NCBI RefSeq assembly: GCF_031202265.1
Contig: NZ_CP100604.1
Location: forward strand, 8,786,501 to 8,850,500
Direction of reading: 5' to 3'
DNA: 64,000 bases
Source of the DNA: Bradyrhizobium sp. Ash2021
Lineage (GTDB): Bacteria > Pseudomonadota > Alphaproteobacteria > Rhizobiales > Xanthobacteraceae
Both the position numbers and the translations under genes were made by a program. Each line of letters starts with the position of its first letter. Within the stretch, counting starts at the first letter, position 1. This document shows positions 53,970-62,914 of the stretch, piece after piece. The notes under the pieces are model-generated. The model saw nothing but the letters and a program-made list of their open reading frames with translations, was not told where the DNA came from and searched no databases.

Positions 53970-55343
53970 ATGACCAACACCCCGATGCCACCGCCCGATC
54001 CGCGCAATGTACAGGGCATGATCCTGCGCGGCTACACGCATCCCTATTCATGCCACATGCTGTTCACTTTCGCAGGGAAGCCGGGCGCCGCCGGATTGAT
54101 CCGCGCGCTGCTCCCTTATGTTCAATCCGCACAGGACTGGGGCGACGCCAAGCCGGCGCGCATGCTCAATATCTCGCTCACCTACAACGGCATCCTGACG
54201 TTCGAACCTGCGCTGGCCGGTCAATTCCCGACCGAGTTTCAGCAAGGGCCCTGGTCACAGGGGTCGCAGGCCTCGCTGGGAGATACCGGCCCGAGCGATC
54301 CGAGCCTGTGGTGGAACGGCTACGCCAAGGACGCCATCCACTGCATCGTCCATGTCTACGGGATGACTGCCGACGCGCTCGACAGCCTGGTTGCGACCGT
54401 GTCGCAGGCCGCCCAGGCCAACGGCGTGAGCGAGTTCCTGCCGCTCAAGTCGGGGAGCGGCCGGCTGGAAGAATATGCACCGCTAAAGGACTTCATTCAC
54501 TTCGGCTACCACGACGGAATTGATAATCCCGCGCTCGGCTGGCCGGCCGATCCCGCGTCCACCGACCCGAGCGACGCCAACAATTTTCTGATCGGCTACC
54601 CCGGATCGGCATTCTCGCCGGGACCGGAAACCGGGGCTGCAGGCAAATTTGCCAAGGACGGGTGCTACAACGCGTTCCGCATCCTCTATCAGGACGTCAA
54701 AGCTTTCGATCAATTTCTCGCCAACAGCGCGCCCAAAATCGTCGCGGCGATCGGCGGCTCGCAGGATCAGGCCATGGAATGGCTGGCGGCCAAGCTGGTC
54801 GGCCGCTGGCGCAATGGCTCGCCGCTGATCCTGTCACCCGAAGCGCCGGATCCCAAGACCAGCGACGCCACCAAGTTCGGCTATTCGGGCGACACCGCCG
54901 CGGTGAAATGTCCGTTCTCGGCGCATTCCCGCGTGGCCAACCCGCGCGACGAGCCGACATTCCCCGGCACCGACACACCGGTGCCGCGCCTGTTACGCCG
55001 CGGTATGCCGTATGGGGCGCCGCCGGCACCGCCGGACTACGACGGCGAGCGCGGCCTGATTGGTCTGTTCCTGTGCGGCGCGCTGGCCGGGCAGTTCGAA
55101 CAGCTCTATTCATGGATCAACGTCAATAATTTCAGCGACGTGTTTTCCCCCAATCTGGATACGCAGGACGCCCTGATCGCCAACCGCATCCCGCCACCCG
55201 CCAGCGACCCGTCGTTCACGATTCCGGTTCCGAACGGCAATCCGATCAAAATTCCAAGCCTGCCGCAGTTCATCGTAACGCGCGGGACGGCCTATGGCCT
55301 GCTGCCGAGCATGGCGACGCTGCGGAGCCTTGCGGGGCCGTAG
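53970..55343 (+). CDS. DyP-type haem peroxidase
   Basis: A 457-residue protein with two ferredoxin-like halves. The distal motif GxxDG is seen in FGYHDGIDNP, the proximal haem histidine in CPFSAHSRVANPR, and the distal arginine in PRLLRRGMPYG. These are the DyP family hallmarks, in the longer class similar to fungal-type and cyanobacterial DyPs. There is no signal peptide and no obvious encapsulin-targeting tail. DyPs oxidise dyes, phenols or act on haem. It follows a 143-residue protein of unknown function. Confidence 0.88.
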   Translation: MTNTPMPPPDPRNVQGMILRGYTHPYSCHMLFTFAGKPGAAGLIRALLPYVQSAQDWGDAKPARMLNISLTYNGILTFEPALAGQFPTEFQQGPWSQGSQASLGDTGPSDPSLWWNGYAKDAIHCIVHVYGMTADALDSLVATVSQAAQANGVSEFLPLKSGSGRLEEYAPLKDFIHFGYHDGIDNPALGWPADPASTDPSDANNFLIGYPGSAFSPGPETGAAGKFAKDGCYNAFRILYQDVKAFDQFLANSAPKIVAAIGGSQDQAMEWLAAKLVGRWRNGSPLILSPEAPDPKTSDATKFGYSGDTAAVKCPFSAHSRVANPRDEPTFPGTDTPVPRLLRRGMPYGAPPAPPDYDGERGLIGLFLCGALAGQFEQLYSWINVNNFSDVFSPNLDTQDALIANRIPPPASDPSFTIPVPNGNPIKIPSLPQFIVTRGTAYGLLPSMATLRSLAGP

Positions 55344-55379
55344 CCTCCGGCCAGGCATGCGGCGTCGCGCATCAACGGG

Positions 55380-56666
55380 TCATGACGATATCGCCGCGGC
55401 GCCTGCCTCGGCGGCGCGGCGTTTCAGCAGCTCCTGTTCCCGCTTGTTGCCGGCAAGTTCTGCCGCCGCTTCGAACGCCGCGCGCGCCTCGTCGTGGCGG
55501 CCGAGCTTGTGCAGCAGGTCGCCGCGCACGCTCGGCAACAGATGATAGGCCTTTAGCGCGGGCTCGTGCGCGAGCGCGTCCACGATCGCGAGCGCGGCCT
55601 GCGGGCCGTCGGCCATGCCGACCGCCACCGCGCGGTTGAGTTCGATGATGGGCGAACGCACCAGCGCTGAGAGTTCGCCATAGAGTCCCGCGATGCGCGG
55701 CCAGTCGGTGGCCTCCGGTGTACTCGCCCCGGCGTGGCAGGCGACGATGGCGGCTTGCAACGCGTAGAAGCCGCCGGCGCCGCCGAGCTCATGCGCGCGC
55801 TTTAGCGCCAGCATGCCGCGGCGGATCTGCAGCCGGTCCCAGAGGCCGCGGTTTTGATCCATCAGCAGGATGGGATCGCCGGCCTGGTCGGTGCGCGCGG
55901 CGATGCGCGAGCCGTTCAGCTCCATCAACGCCAGCAGGCCGTGGGCTTCCGCTTCAAGTGGCGCGACCCTGACCAGCACACGGCCCATGCGAAGCGCATC
56001 GTTGCAGAGCTGCGGCCGCAGCCACTCCTCGCCGCGCGCCGCGGTGTAGCCTTCGTTGAAGATGAGATAGACGACCTCCAGCACCGACGCGAGTCGCTCC
56101 GAAAGTTCTTCGCCGCGCGGGGTTTCGTAAGCCAGTCCGGATTCCGAGAGCGTCCGCTTCGCCCTCACGATGCGCTGGGCGATGGTCGCCTCCGACAGCA
56201 GGAAGGCGCGCGCGATCTCTTCGGTGGTCAGGCCGCAGATCATGCGCAGCGCCAGCGCCGCGCGGGCCTCGCGCGACAATCGCGGATGGCAGGCGGTGAA
56301 GATCAGCCGCAGCAATTCGTCGCCGATATCATCGTCCAGGGCCGCGTCCAGATCCGGCATCGCCTGCTGCTCCTGCGCCAGATCGAGCGCGACCATGCCG
56401 TGCTTGCGGGCCAGCATCCGGCCGCGGCGCAAATGATCCACCGCCCGGCGTTTGGCGGTCGCCATCAGCCATGCGCCGGGCTGTTCCGGCACGCCGGTCG
56501 CGGGCCAATGTTCGAGCGCCGCCAGCAGCGCTTCCTGGGTCAAATCCTCGGCCAGCGGCACGTCGCGCAGCATCCGCGACAGGCCCGTGATCAGCCGCGG
56601 CTGCTCGATGCGCCAGACCGCGAGGATCGTGCGATGGACGTCGGCGGCCGTCATCGCCGCCGACAT
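55380..56666 (-). CDS. ECF-type RNA polymerase sigma factor with C-terminal extension (ECF42-like)
   Basis: A 428-residue sigma factor: sigma2 (VPLAEDLTQEALLAALEHWP, WLMATAKRRAVDHLRRGR), sigma4 (MICGLTTEEIARAFLLSEAT) and a C-terminal DUF6596/TPR-like extension (YLIFNEGYTAARGEE, PLEAEAHGLLALMELN). ECF42 sigmas are controlled through this extension and are linked to YCII/DGPF proteins, as here. The ATG at 56666 is chosen; the frame to 56747 would need TTG and overlap YCII. A remnant of a related C-terminus is at 48.5 kb. Confidence 0.92.
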   Translation of the reverse strand: MSAAMTAADVHRTILAVWRIEQPRLITGLSRMLRDVPLAEDLTQEALLAALEHWPATGVPEQPGAWLMATAKRRAVDHLRRGRMLARKHGMVALDLAQEQQAMPDLDAALDDDIGDELLRLIFTACHPRLSREARAALALRMICGLTTEEIARAFLLSEATIAQRIVRAKRTLSESGLAYETPRGEELSERLASVLEVVYLIFNEGYTAARGEEWLRPQLCNDALRMGRVLVRVAPLEAEAHGLLALMELNGSRIAARTDQAGDPILLMDQNRGLWDRLQIRRGMLALKRAHELGGAGGFYALQAAIVACHAGASTPEATDWPRIAGLYGELSALVRSPIIELNRAVAVGMADGPQAALAIVDALAHEPALKAYHLLPSVRGDLLHKLGRHDEARAAFEAAAELAGNKREQELLKRRAAEAGAAAISS

Positions 56667-56724
56667 CGCCTGCGGGAGGATCGTCTCAAGGCCCGGCGAT
56701 GATGCTGACCTCGCATGCGGTCCC

Positions 56725-57096
56725 TTACTCCGCGGGCTGGCCGGCAAATCCGGCGAAGGCGCGGACTTCGCAGGTTCCCTCCCAACCCGGCATATGATCC
56801 CTGTGGAGCTGCATGAACTCGACCGCGAGCGCTACGGCCTCTTCCTTGTCCCGCAGCTCGAAAATCGCGTAACCGCCGATCACTTCCTTGGCTTCCACGA
56901 AGGGACCATCGACGACGCTGAGGTCACCGCCCTTGATACGCACCTGCGCACCGGTGGCGAGCGGCATCAAGCCACCGGTATCGACCATCCGGCCGGCCTT
57001 GATCTCGCGGTCGGCGAGCTTGTGCATGGCCTCCAGCAGAGCCGGTGTCGGGTTTCCGGGCGATTGGGGCGAGGTGACGATCGACATGAAGCGCAT
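56725..57096 (-). CDS. YCII-related (DGPF) domain protein
   Basis: A 123-residue small protein: MRFMSIVTSPQSPGNPTPAL, IKGGDLSVVDGPFVEAKEVI contains the DGPF motif, then GGYAIFELRDKEEAVALA. YCII proteins paired with ECF42 sigma factors are their usual regulon members. The start has aggag upstream. It is transcribed before the sigma gene in the same direction with a 58-bp gap. Confidence 0.92.
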   Translation of the reverse strand: MRFMSIVTSPQSPGNPTPALLEAMHKLADREIKAGRMVDTGGLMPLATGAQVRIKGGDLSVVDGPFVEAKEVIGGYAIFELRDKEEAVALAVEFMQLHRDHMPGWEGTCEVRAFAGFAGQPAE

Positions 57097-57259
57097 GGAA
57101 AAACTCCTGTTGAGGCGAGCCGCGGCAATTATTACCGCAAAACTGTCTCGCTATTGGGATCGACGATCCAGCCTGGGCCAGATCGACATGCGTTTCGGAA
57201 AAATTTCGCCCCGGTTCCCGGGAGAATGCCCGAATCGGCCGGCTGAACCGTCCGTGCGC

Positions 57260-57976
57260 CTACTGCCCCCGGACCATGATCAGCGGATCGGCGCTGTCGG
57301 GCACTTTTCGCCACTGCGCGTTGTCGTCCGCCTCGAACTGCCAGGTCTCGCCCTTGGCCGACATCAACAGCATCTGTCCATGATCGAGCCGCCATTGCGT
57401 CGGTGCGAAAGCCGAGATCGCGGCATCGCATTTCGGCTTCAGAAAGACCTGGAAATTATCCTGGCTGGCCTCGGTGTTGGTCAGCGTCAGGCCGCAGATC
57501 GCCTGGCCGTTGCCGCGAACCATCGACCAGTCGCCGATCATCTGGTCCATCGATTTGGCCAGCGAACGGGCGGCCGCGAGGTTTTGCAGGATGTAGACGC
57601 CCTCACCGGTGCGCAAGCCCTCGAAGATGCCGCTCTCGACTTCGGTGAAGTCGACCACGGCCTCGCCGTTGGCACTCTGCAGCCGGACGATATCGCCGAG
57701 GCCCTTGATGTTCCAGGCGACGATATCCTTGGTGAACGGCAGCGCCGCCGCACAGCCGGGCTCGAGTTCGAGCTTGAGGCCCTGCGCCGTCGTATCGCTT
57801 TTCAGCGTGACGACGCAGGTCTTGCTGCGATCGGTGGTGGCGAGCTCCCACTGGCCGACCATGTCCTTTTTCAGGGTCGAGGCATCCTGCGACCACACCG
57901 GCGATCCCGAGGATCCCAGCACGGCGAGCAGCGCCAGCGGCGCTGCAACCGCGACCCGGATGCGACCGCCGGACAT
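57260..57976 (-). CDS. Exported protein with two AprI/Inh (metalloprotease inhibitor-like) domains
   Basis: A 238-residue protein with a signal peptide (VAAPLALLAVLGSSGSPVWS). Two copies of the AprI/Inh/Omp19-type domain are visible: MVGQWELATTDRSKTCVVTL with GCAAALPF, and MIGDWSMVRGNGQAICGLTL with KCDAAISAF. Each keeps the pair of cysteines of the family. Inh proteins inhibit serralysin-type proteases. Here it is the last gene of an ABC operon, and its start overlaps the stop of the preceding dehydrogenase (ATGA). Confidence 0.85.
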   Translation of the reverse strand: MSGGRIRVAVAAPLALLAVLGSSGSPVWSQDASTLKKDMVGQWELATTDRSKTCVVTLKSDTTAQGLKLELEPGCAAALPFTKDIVAWNIKGLGDIVRLQSANGEAVVDFTEVESGIFEGLRTGEGVYILQNLAAARSLAKSMDQMIGDWSMVRGNGQAICGLTLTNTEASQDNFQVFLKPKCDAAISAFAPTQWRLDHGQMLLMSAKGETWQFEADDNAQWRKVPDSADPLIMVRGQ

Positions 57977-58965
57977 CAGCGCCCCTTCACCGGAGTCTCC
58001 GCGACGGGCGTCAGCGGCGGCTTGCCGGCAAACCAGTTCTTCAGATTGTCGACGACGAGCTGATCCATCGCATTGCGCGTGACCACGGAGGCCGAGCCGA
58101 TATGCGGCAGCAGCACGACGTTCTGCATCGCCTTCAATTCATCCGGCACATTCGGCTCGTTGGCGAACACATCGAGCCCGGCCGCCAGAATGGTCCCCGA
58201 CTTCAGCGCCGCGACCAAAGCCTGCTCGTCGACGACCGAGCCGCGCGCCACATTGATCAGCACGCCGCGCGGCCCAAGCGCCTTGAGCACGTCGGCATTG
58301 ATCATCTTCGCGGTGGCGGCGCCGCCGGGCACGATCACGATCAGCGTGTCGACCGCCTTCGCCATTTCCATCAGGTCGGGATAATGCTTGTACGACACGC
58401 CTTCGGCTGGCTTGCGCGAGTGATAGGAGACCGGAACGAGTGACGCTTCCAGACGTCGTCCGATCGCCTGGCCAATCCGGCCCATGCCGACAATGCCGAT
58501 CTTGCGATCGCGCAGCGAACCGACGCTTAAGGGGTAATTCTGCGTCTGCCAGAGGCCCGAGCGCAGATAGCGGTCGGCCTTGACGAATTCGCGCAGGGTC
58601 GAAATCAGCAGTCCCATCGCGACGTCGGCGACCTCTTCGGTCAGCACGTCGGGCGTATTGGTGACGACGATATTGTGCTCGCGCGCGTAAGCGGAATCGA
58701 CGTGGTCGTAGCCGACGCCGAAGCTGGCGACGATCTCGAGCTTTGGAAAGTGCGACAGCGCCGTCCTGTCGGCCGGCACCGTATGATAGGTGACCGCGAT
58801 GCCGCGGGTCCTGGCCAGCACATCGGGCGTCAATCGCTCGAGGTCGCCCCGGCTTTCCGCCATATGCAGGACGAACTGGTCCGAAAAGCCGTTCTCGAGG
58901 ATCGGCCTGACCGGCCCGTAGACCAGCAAATCGACCTTTTCAGAGGAGATATTTCCGGCAGTCAT
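57976..58965 (-). CDS. D-2-hydroxyacid dehydrogenase (glyoxylate/hydroxypyruvate reductase-like)
   Basis: A 329-residue NAD(P)-dependent enzyme. The cofactor loop is KIGIVGMGRIGQAIGRRLEA; catalytic residues are in LINVARGSVVDEQAL (Arg), AGLDVFANEPNVPDEL (Glu) and LLPHIGSASVVTR (His). The enzyme interconverts 2-oxo and D-2-hydroxy acids. Start overlaps the permease stop (TGATG) and stop overlaps the Inh-like gene, so translation of all is coupled. Confidence 0.92.
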   Translation of the reverse strand: MTAGNISSEKVDLLVYGPVRPILENGFSDQFVLHMAESRGDLERLTPDVLARTRGIAVTYHTVPADRTALSHFPKLEIVASFGVGYDHVDSAYAREHNIVVTNTPDVLTEEVADVAMGLLISTLREFVKADRYLRSGLWQTQNYPLSVGSLRDRKIGIVGMGRIGQAIGRRLEASLVPVSYHSRKPAEGVSYKHYPDLMEMAKAVDTLIVIVPGGAATAKMINADVLKALGPRGVLINVARGSVVDEQALVAALKSGTILAAGLDVFANEPNVPDELKAMQNVVLLPHIGSASVVTRNAMDQLVVDNLKNWFAGKPPLTPVAETPVKGR

Positions 58966-59753
58966 CAGTTTTCCTTTCCAAGCGCGCTTTCGTGCCAGCG
59001 CCGCAGTACCAGATGCGAAATTAGCGCCAGCACACCATAAATGACAATCCCGGCGAGCGAGAGCAGCAACAGCGCCGCGAACATTCGGGGAATGTTGAGA
59101 CGATAGCCGGACTCGGCTATGCGAAAGGCAAGACCGGAACCGGCGCCCGCGGTCCCCGCCGCGATTTCGGCGACCACCGCGCCGATCAGGGACAGGCCGC
59201 CTGCGATCCGCAAGCCGCCGAGGATGAAGGGCAGCGCGGCCGGCAATTTGAGGTAACGCAGCGTCTGCAGCCGCGACGCGCCATAGAGCTGAAACAGCCC
59301 GGCCAGATTGCGATCGACCGAATTCAGTCCGAGCGTGGTGTTGGAAAGCACCGGAAAGAAGGCCACGATCCAGGCGCAGACGATCACAGCGGTCTGTTGC
59401 TGCAGATAGATCAGCAACAGCGGCGCAATCGCAATCACCGGCGTGACTTGCAGGATCACGGCATAGGGGAACAGCGAATATTCCAGCCATTTCGATTGAT
59501 TGAACAACAGCGCCAGCGCGACGCCGCCGGCTGCCGCGGCCACGAACCCTTCAAGCGTCGTCAGCAGGGTAACGCCCAGCGATTGCGACAGCACCGGCCA
59601 GTCGCTGACCAGTGTCTGAAACACCGCCAGCGGCCCCGGCAGCACATAGGGCTGAATATCGTTGACGCGGACCACGAATTCCCAGATCGCGATGCCCACG
59701 GCAAGCACGACGACGGGAAGCAGCAGGCGGAAAAGGTTCTGCGTTGAACTCAT
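58965..59753 (-). CDS. ABC transporter permease (SsuC/TauC/ThiX type)
   Basis: A 262-residue inner-membrane permease with about six hydrophobic segments. It starts LFRLLLPVVVLAVGIAIWEF and VNDIQPYVLPGPLAVFQTL, typical of the nitrate/taurine/pyrimidine-type permeases. The EAA loop is FQLYGASRLQTLRYLKLPAA. The start overlaps the ATPase stop (ATGA) and the stop overlaps the dehydrogenase start. Confidence 0.93.
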   Translation of the reverse strand: MSSTQNLFRLLLPVVVLAVGIAIWEFVVRVNDIQPYVLPGPLAVFQTLVSDWPVLSQSLGVTLLTTLEGFVAAAAGGVALALLFNQSKWLEYSLFPYAVILQVTPVIAIAPLLLIYLQQQTAVIVCAWIVAFFPVLSNTTLGLNSVDRNLAGLFQLYGASRLQTLRYLKLPAALPFILGGLRIAGGLSLIGAVVAEIAAGTAGAGSGLAFRIAESGYRLNIPRMFAALLLLSLAGIVIYGVLALISHLVLRRWHESALGKEN

Positions 59754-60556
59754 GCGCCTGACAGCCCGGAGTAGGACGGCGCCAGCGCACGCGAAACCTC
59801 GCGGCAGTAGCCGGCATAGCCGGCCGACATCCGAAAATCCTCGACCCGCGGTTCCGGCGTGTCGATGCGAAACTCGGCGCTGATGCGTCCGGGCCGCGAC
59901 GTCATCACGATCACCCGCTGCGACAGATAAACCGACTCGAACACCGAATGGGTGACGAAGATGACGGTCTTGTGCAGATTGCGCCACAGCGCCAGCAGAT
60001 CGTTGTTGAGCCGGAAACGGGTGATCTCGTCGAGGGCCGCGAACGGCTCGTCCATCAAAAGGATATCCGGATCGGTCACCAATGCGCGCGCCAGCGACAC
60101 CCGCATCTTCATGCCGCCGGACAATTCGCGCGGATAGGCGTCGGCAAATTCGGCAAGTCCGACCTGCGCCAGCGCCTCGCTGACACGCGCATCCGCTTCC
60201 CCCGCCGGCGCCTGCGCGAGTTTCAGCGGCAGCCGGACATTTTCCCGCACGCTGGTCCACGGCATCAGGGTCGGCTCCTGAAAGACGAAGCCGATGGCAT
60301 GTCCCGCGCGCGCCGTGCGACGGGACAATTTGACCGTGCCTGAACTCGGTGCGCTAAGCCCCGCGATCAGCCGCAAGGCGGTCGATTTTCCGCAGCCGGA
60401 GGGGCCGAGCAGGGAAACGAATTCACCCCTGACCACATCGAGATCGAGCGGTCCCAGTGCGGTCACGCCATTGTCATAGATTTTCGTCACGCCACGCAGG
60501 CTCACCGCGAGCCCCGCCGCGCGGACGCCGGTTTCGGACAAGGTGGACTCCGCCAT
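59750..60556 (-). CDS. ABC transporter ATPase (SsuB/TauB/ThiZ type)
   Basis: A 268-residue ATPase with Walker A LGPSGCGKSTALR, Q-loop FVFQEPTLMPW, signature LSGGMKMRVSLA, Walker B ILLMDEPFAALDE and switch VTHSVFE. It starts five bases after the substrate-binding protein stop and overlaps the permease. Belongs to the same importer. Confidence 0.94.
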   Translation of the reverse strand: MAESTLSETGVRAAGLAVSLRGVTKIYDNGVTALGPLDLDVVRGEFVSLLGPSGCGKSTALRLIAGLSAPSSGTVKLSRRTARAGHAIGFVFQEPTLMPWTSVRENVRLPLKLAQAPAGEADARVSEALAQVGLAEFADAYPRELSGGMKMRVSLARALVTDPDILLMDEPFAALDEITRFRLNNDLLALWRNLHKTVIFVTHSVFESVYLSQRVIVMTSRPGRISAEFRIDTPEPRVEDFRMSAGYAGYCREVSRALAPSYSGLSGA

Positions 60557-60561
60557 CGGGT

Positions 60562-61581
60562 TCAGTTCTTCGGCCGCAAATCGACACCAACGGCCTTGTT
60601 GGCAAAGCGCAGCGTGTACGCTCGCCGATAATCGATGTCACGGCGGACGACGCCGGCACGGACCATCTTGTCGAAGAAGCTCGCCATCCGCTCATCGGTC
60701 ATGGCGCCGATTCCGTTCTTCAGGGAATCGCCGGAATCGACGATGCCATACTCCTTCATCTTGCTGACGGAATAGGCCAGCAGCTCGTCGGTCATGTCAG
60801 GGTTGAGCTGCTTGATCATCGCATTGGCCGGCTTGTTGTCGCCATAGAGATAATGGTACCAGCCGATGACGGACGCGTCGACGAAGCGCTGCACCAGGTC
60901 GGGCTTCTTGTCGACGATCTCGCGGCGGGTCTCGATCAGGGTCGAATAGCTGTTGAAGCCATAGTCGGCCAGCAGGACAATTCCGGGCTTGAAGCCTGCG
61001 GCCTTTTCGACCGCGTAGGGCTCGGAGGTGACATAGCCCTGCATCGCGCTTTGCTTGTTCACGATGAATGGCTGCGAGTTGAAGGTGTAGGGCTTAACCT
61101 TGCTCTCGCTGAAGCCATATTCGGATTTCAGCCACTGGAAATAGCTCGTCATCCCTTCCTTCGACACCAAAAGCGTCAGCGGCTTCAGATCCTCGAGCTT
61201 GGTAACTTTCACTTCCGGATGGGTCAGCAGGACCTGCGGGTCCTTCTGGAAAATGGCGGCCACCGTCACCAGCGGCACGTTGTTGGCGACCGCATCGAAT
61301 GATTGCAGCGTGTTCGCGCTCATGAAGAAGTCGAGCTTGCCGGCGGTCAGCAGCATCCGGTTGTTGTTGTTGGGGCCGCCGGGCACGATGGTGACGTCGA
61401 GCCCGTAATTCCTGTAGGTGCCGTCGGCAACGGCCTGGAAGAAGCCGCCATGCTCGGCTTCCGCGACCCAATTGGTTCCGAACGAGACCTTGTCCAGGGT
61501 CTGGGCGCGCGCGGGCACGAGCGCCGTAATAACGGCGAAAACAGCCGCGGTTAACGCTCGCGGCAAAAAGGCCGGGTTCAT
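60562..61581 (-). CDS. NMT1/THI5-like ABC substrate-binding protein
   Basis: A 339-residue periplasmic protein. Signal peptide (ALTAAVFAVITALVPARA) then KVSFGTNWVAEAEHGGFFQA, TIVPGGPNNNNRMLLTAGKL and FFMSANTLQSFDAVA are the NMT1/SsuA-like fold. Family ligands include formyl-aminopyrimidines, sulfonates and nitriles. The ATG at 61581 gives a normal signal peptide. A creatininase-family gene lies divergently; amidohydrolases next to such transporters suggest an amide or heterocycle as substrate. Confidence 0.92.
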   Translation of the reverse strand: MNPAFLPRALTAAVFAVITALVPARAQTLDKVSFGTNWVAEAEHGGFFQAVADGTYRNYGLDVTIVPGGPNNNNRMLLTAGKLDFFMSANTLQSFDAVANNVPLVTVAAIFQKDPQVLLTHPEVKVTKLEDLKPLTLLVSKEGMTSYFQWLKSEYGFSESKVKPYTFNSQPFIVNKQSAMQGYVTSEPYAVEKAAGFKPGIVLLADYGFNSYSTLIETRREIVDKKPDLVQRFVDASVIGWYHYLYGDNKPANAMIKQLNPDMTDELLAYSVSKMKEYGIVDSGDSLKNGIGAMTDERMASFFDKMVRAGVVRRDIDYRRAYTLRFANKAVGVDLRPKN

Positions 61582-61626
61582 GGTTGGACTCCGTCGATCA
61601 TTCTGGCCCATGATAGGTGGTTGTGG

Positions 61627-61680
61627 ACGTGGATCACGTCCTCTGGGCGTGAATCACGCCCCAGGCGTCGATCACGTCCG
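61627..61680. promoter_or_regulatory. Three phased copies of a gtgRatcacg-type motif in divergent promoter region
   Basis: The motifs acgtggatcacgtcc, gcgtgaatcacgccc and gcgtcgatcacgtcc share the core atcacg at 61633, 61653 and 61671, spaced 20 and 18 bases. The middle copy is close to a palindrome (ggcgtg / cacgcc). They lie between the divergent starts of the binding-protein gene (61581, minus) and the creatininase gene (61734, plus), where a regulator could control both. No regulator gene is adjacent. Confidence 0.55.
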
Positions 61681-61733
61681 CGGAAGGACTAACAAACTAC
61701 CTCGCAAATTCAACCAATGAAACGCTTCGCTTG

Positions 61734-62558
61734 ATGACCTCTCCCCTCCCGCCCCGCGACTGGACCGATATCCATTGGCCCGATATCGCAGCGAGCGAGC
61801 CCGCGCGCTGGATCGCGGTGCTGCCGCTGGCGGCGACCGAACAGCACGGCCCGCATTTGCCTCTCGGGACCGACGTCATGATTGCGGAGGCCTATCTGGC
61901 GCGGGTGCGGGAACGTCTGGCGGACACGATCCCCGCCACCTTCCTGCCGCTGCAGCCGGTCGGCATTTCCACCGAACATCTCCATTATCCGGGCACGCTG
62001 ACGCTGCCCACGGACGTCGCGTTAAAGACCTGGATGGCGCTCGGCGAGAGCGTCGCGCGCGCCGGAATCCGCAAGCTGGTGATGGTGACGAGCCATGGCG
62101 GCAACAGTGCGGCCATGACGCTGGTCGCGCAGGATTTGCGCGCGCAGCACGGACTTTTGGTAGTCACCACGAGCTGGTCGCGCTTCGGTACGCCGGAGGG
62201 ACTGTTTGCAGCGGAAGAATTGCGCCACGGCATCCATGGCGGTGCGATCGAAACCTCGATCATGCTGGCGCGCTATCCGGAAACGGTGCGCCAAGCGGCG
62301 ATCGCGGATTTTCGTCCCGCCAGCATCGCGATGGAAAAGGATTATCGCTGGCTTTCGGCGCACCGGCCGGCGCCATTCGCGTGGCAGGCGCAGGATATCC
62401 ATCCGAGCGGCGCCGCCGGAGACGCGACACAGGCCACCGCCGAGAAGGGCGAACAACTGCTCGATCACGGCGCCCGCGCGTTCTGCGAATTGCTGGCCGA
62501 TGTCGATAACTTCGACGTGATGAAGCTTTCGGACGGTCCCCGCGGGTCGTCTAAGTAG
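61734..62558 (+). CDS. Creatininase-family amidohydrolase
   Basis: A 274-residue cytoplasmic metal enzyme. VLPLAATEQHGPHLPLGTDVMIAEA provides the Glu, His and Asp metal ligands; TSHGGNSAAMTLVAQDLR and HGIHGGAIETSIML supply the other His and Glu ligands. The family includes creatininase, MftE and 3-dehydro-scyllo-inosose hydrolase and FAPy deformylase types. The start at 61734 follows an in-frame TTG. Proximity to an NMT1-like importer favours an imported amide as substrate. Confidence 0.88.
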   Translation: MTSPLPPRDWTDIHWPDIAASEPARWIAVLPLAATEQHGPHLPLGTDVMIAEAYLARVRERLADTIPATFLPLQPVGISTEHLHYPGTLTLPTDVALKTWMALGESVARAGIRKLVMVTSHGGNSAAMTLVAQDLRAQHGLLVVTTSWSRFGTPEGLFAAEELRHGIHGGAIETSIMLARYPETVRQAAIADFRPASIAMEKDYRWLSAHRPAPFAWQAQDIHPSGAAGDATQATAEKGEQLLDHGARAFCELLADVDNFDVMKLSDGPRGSSK

Positions 62559-62683
62559 CTGTATTAACTGGCGAATAGTCCATATCCAGAGATCGTCGAT
62601 CGCGATTCGAACCGGAATCGAAAAGCCTCCGTCCAACTGGGCATGCGGACCACATGGCCGCTTAAAACCGGATGGAGTTTCTC

Positions 62684-62914
62684 ATGTCGATCAAGACCAG
62701 GATTGCCGCTGCTGCCCTCGCCGCCCTTGCCGTTACCGGCACGATCGCGTCCACCACGACCCAGGCACAAGCCAAGCCGATCGGCTGGGGCTGGGGCGTT
62801 GGCGCCGGCCTCGTCGGCGCCGCGATTGTCGGCAGCGCGATCGCCGCCAGCAATGACGGCTACTACTACGACGGTGGCTATCGCCGCTGCGTCTGGGTTC
62901 GCCGGTTTGTCTAA
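62684..62914 (+). CDS. Small exported glycine-rich protein
   Basis: A 76-residue protein with a signal peptide (ALAALAVTGTIASTTTQAQA) and a short mature part that has a hydrophobic GWGWGVGAGLVGAAIVGSAI stretch and the Tyr/Gly tail DGYYYDGGYRRC. Such proteins are frequent in rhizobia and are of unknown function. The ATG at 62684 has ggag upstream, better than the ATG at 62672. Confidence 0.75.
   Translation: MSIKTRIAAAALAALAVTGTIASTTTQAQAKPIGWGWGVGAGLVGAAIVGSAIAASNDGYYYDGGYRRCVWVRRFV

Noticed and set aside
57976..59490. 504-codon frame extending the hydroxyacid dehydrogenase upstream
   Set aside because: The first 175 codons are out of frame with the permease gene they overlap; the dehydrogenase starts at 58965 where its stop-start overlap with the permease and homology begin.
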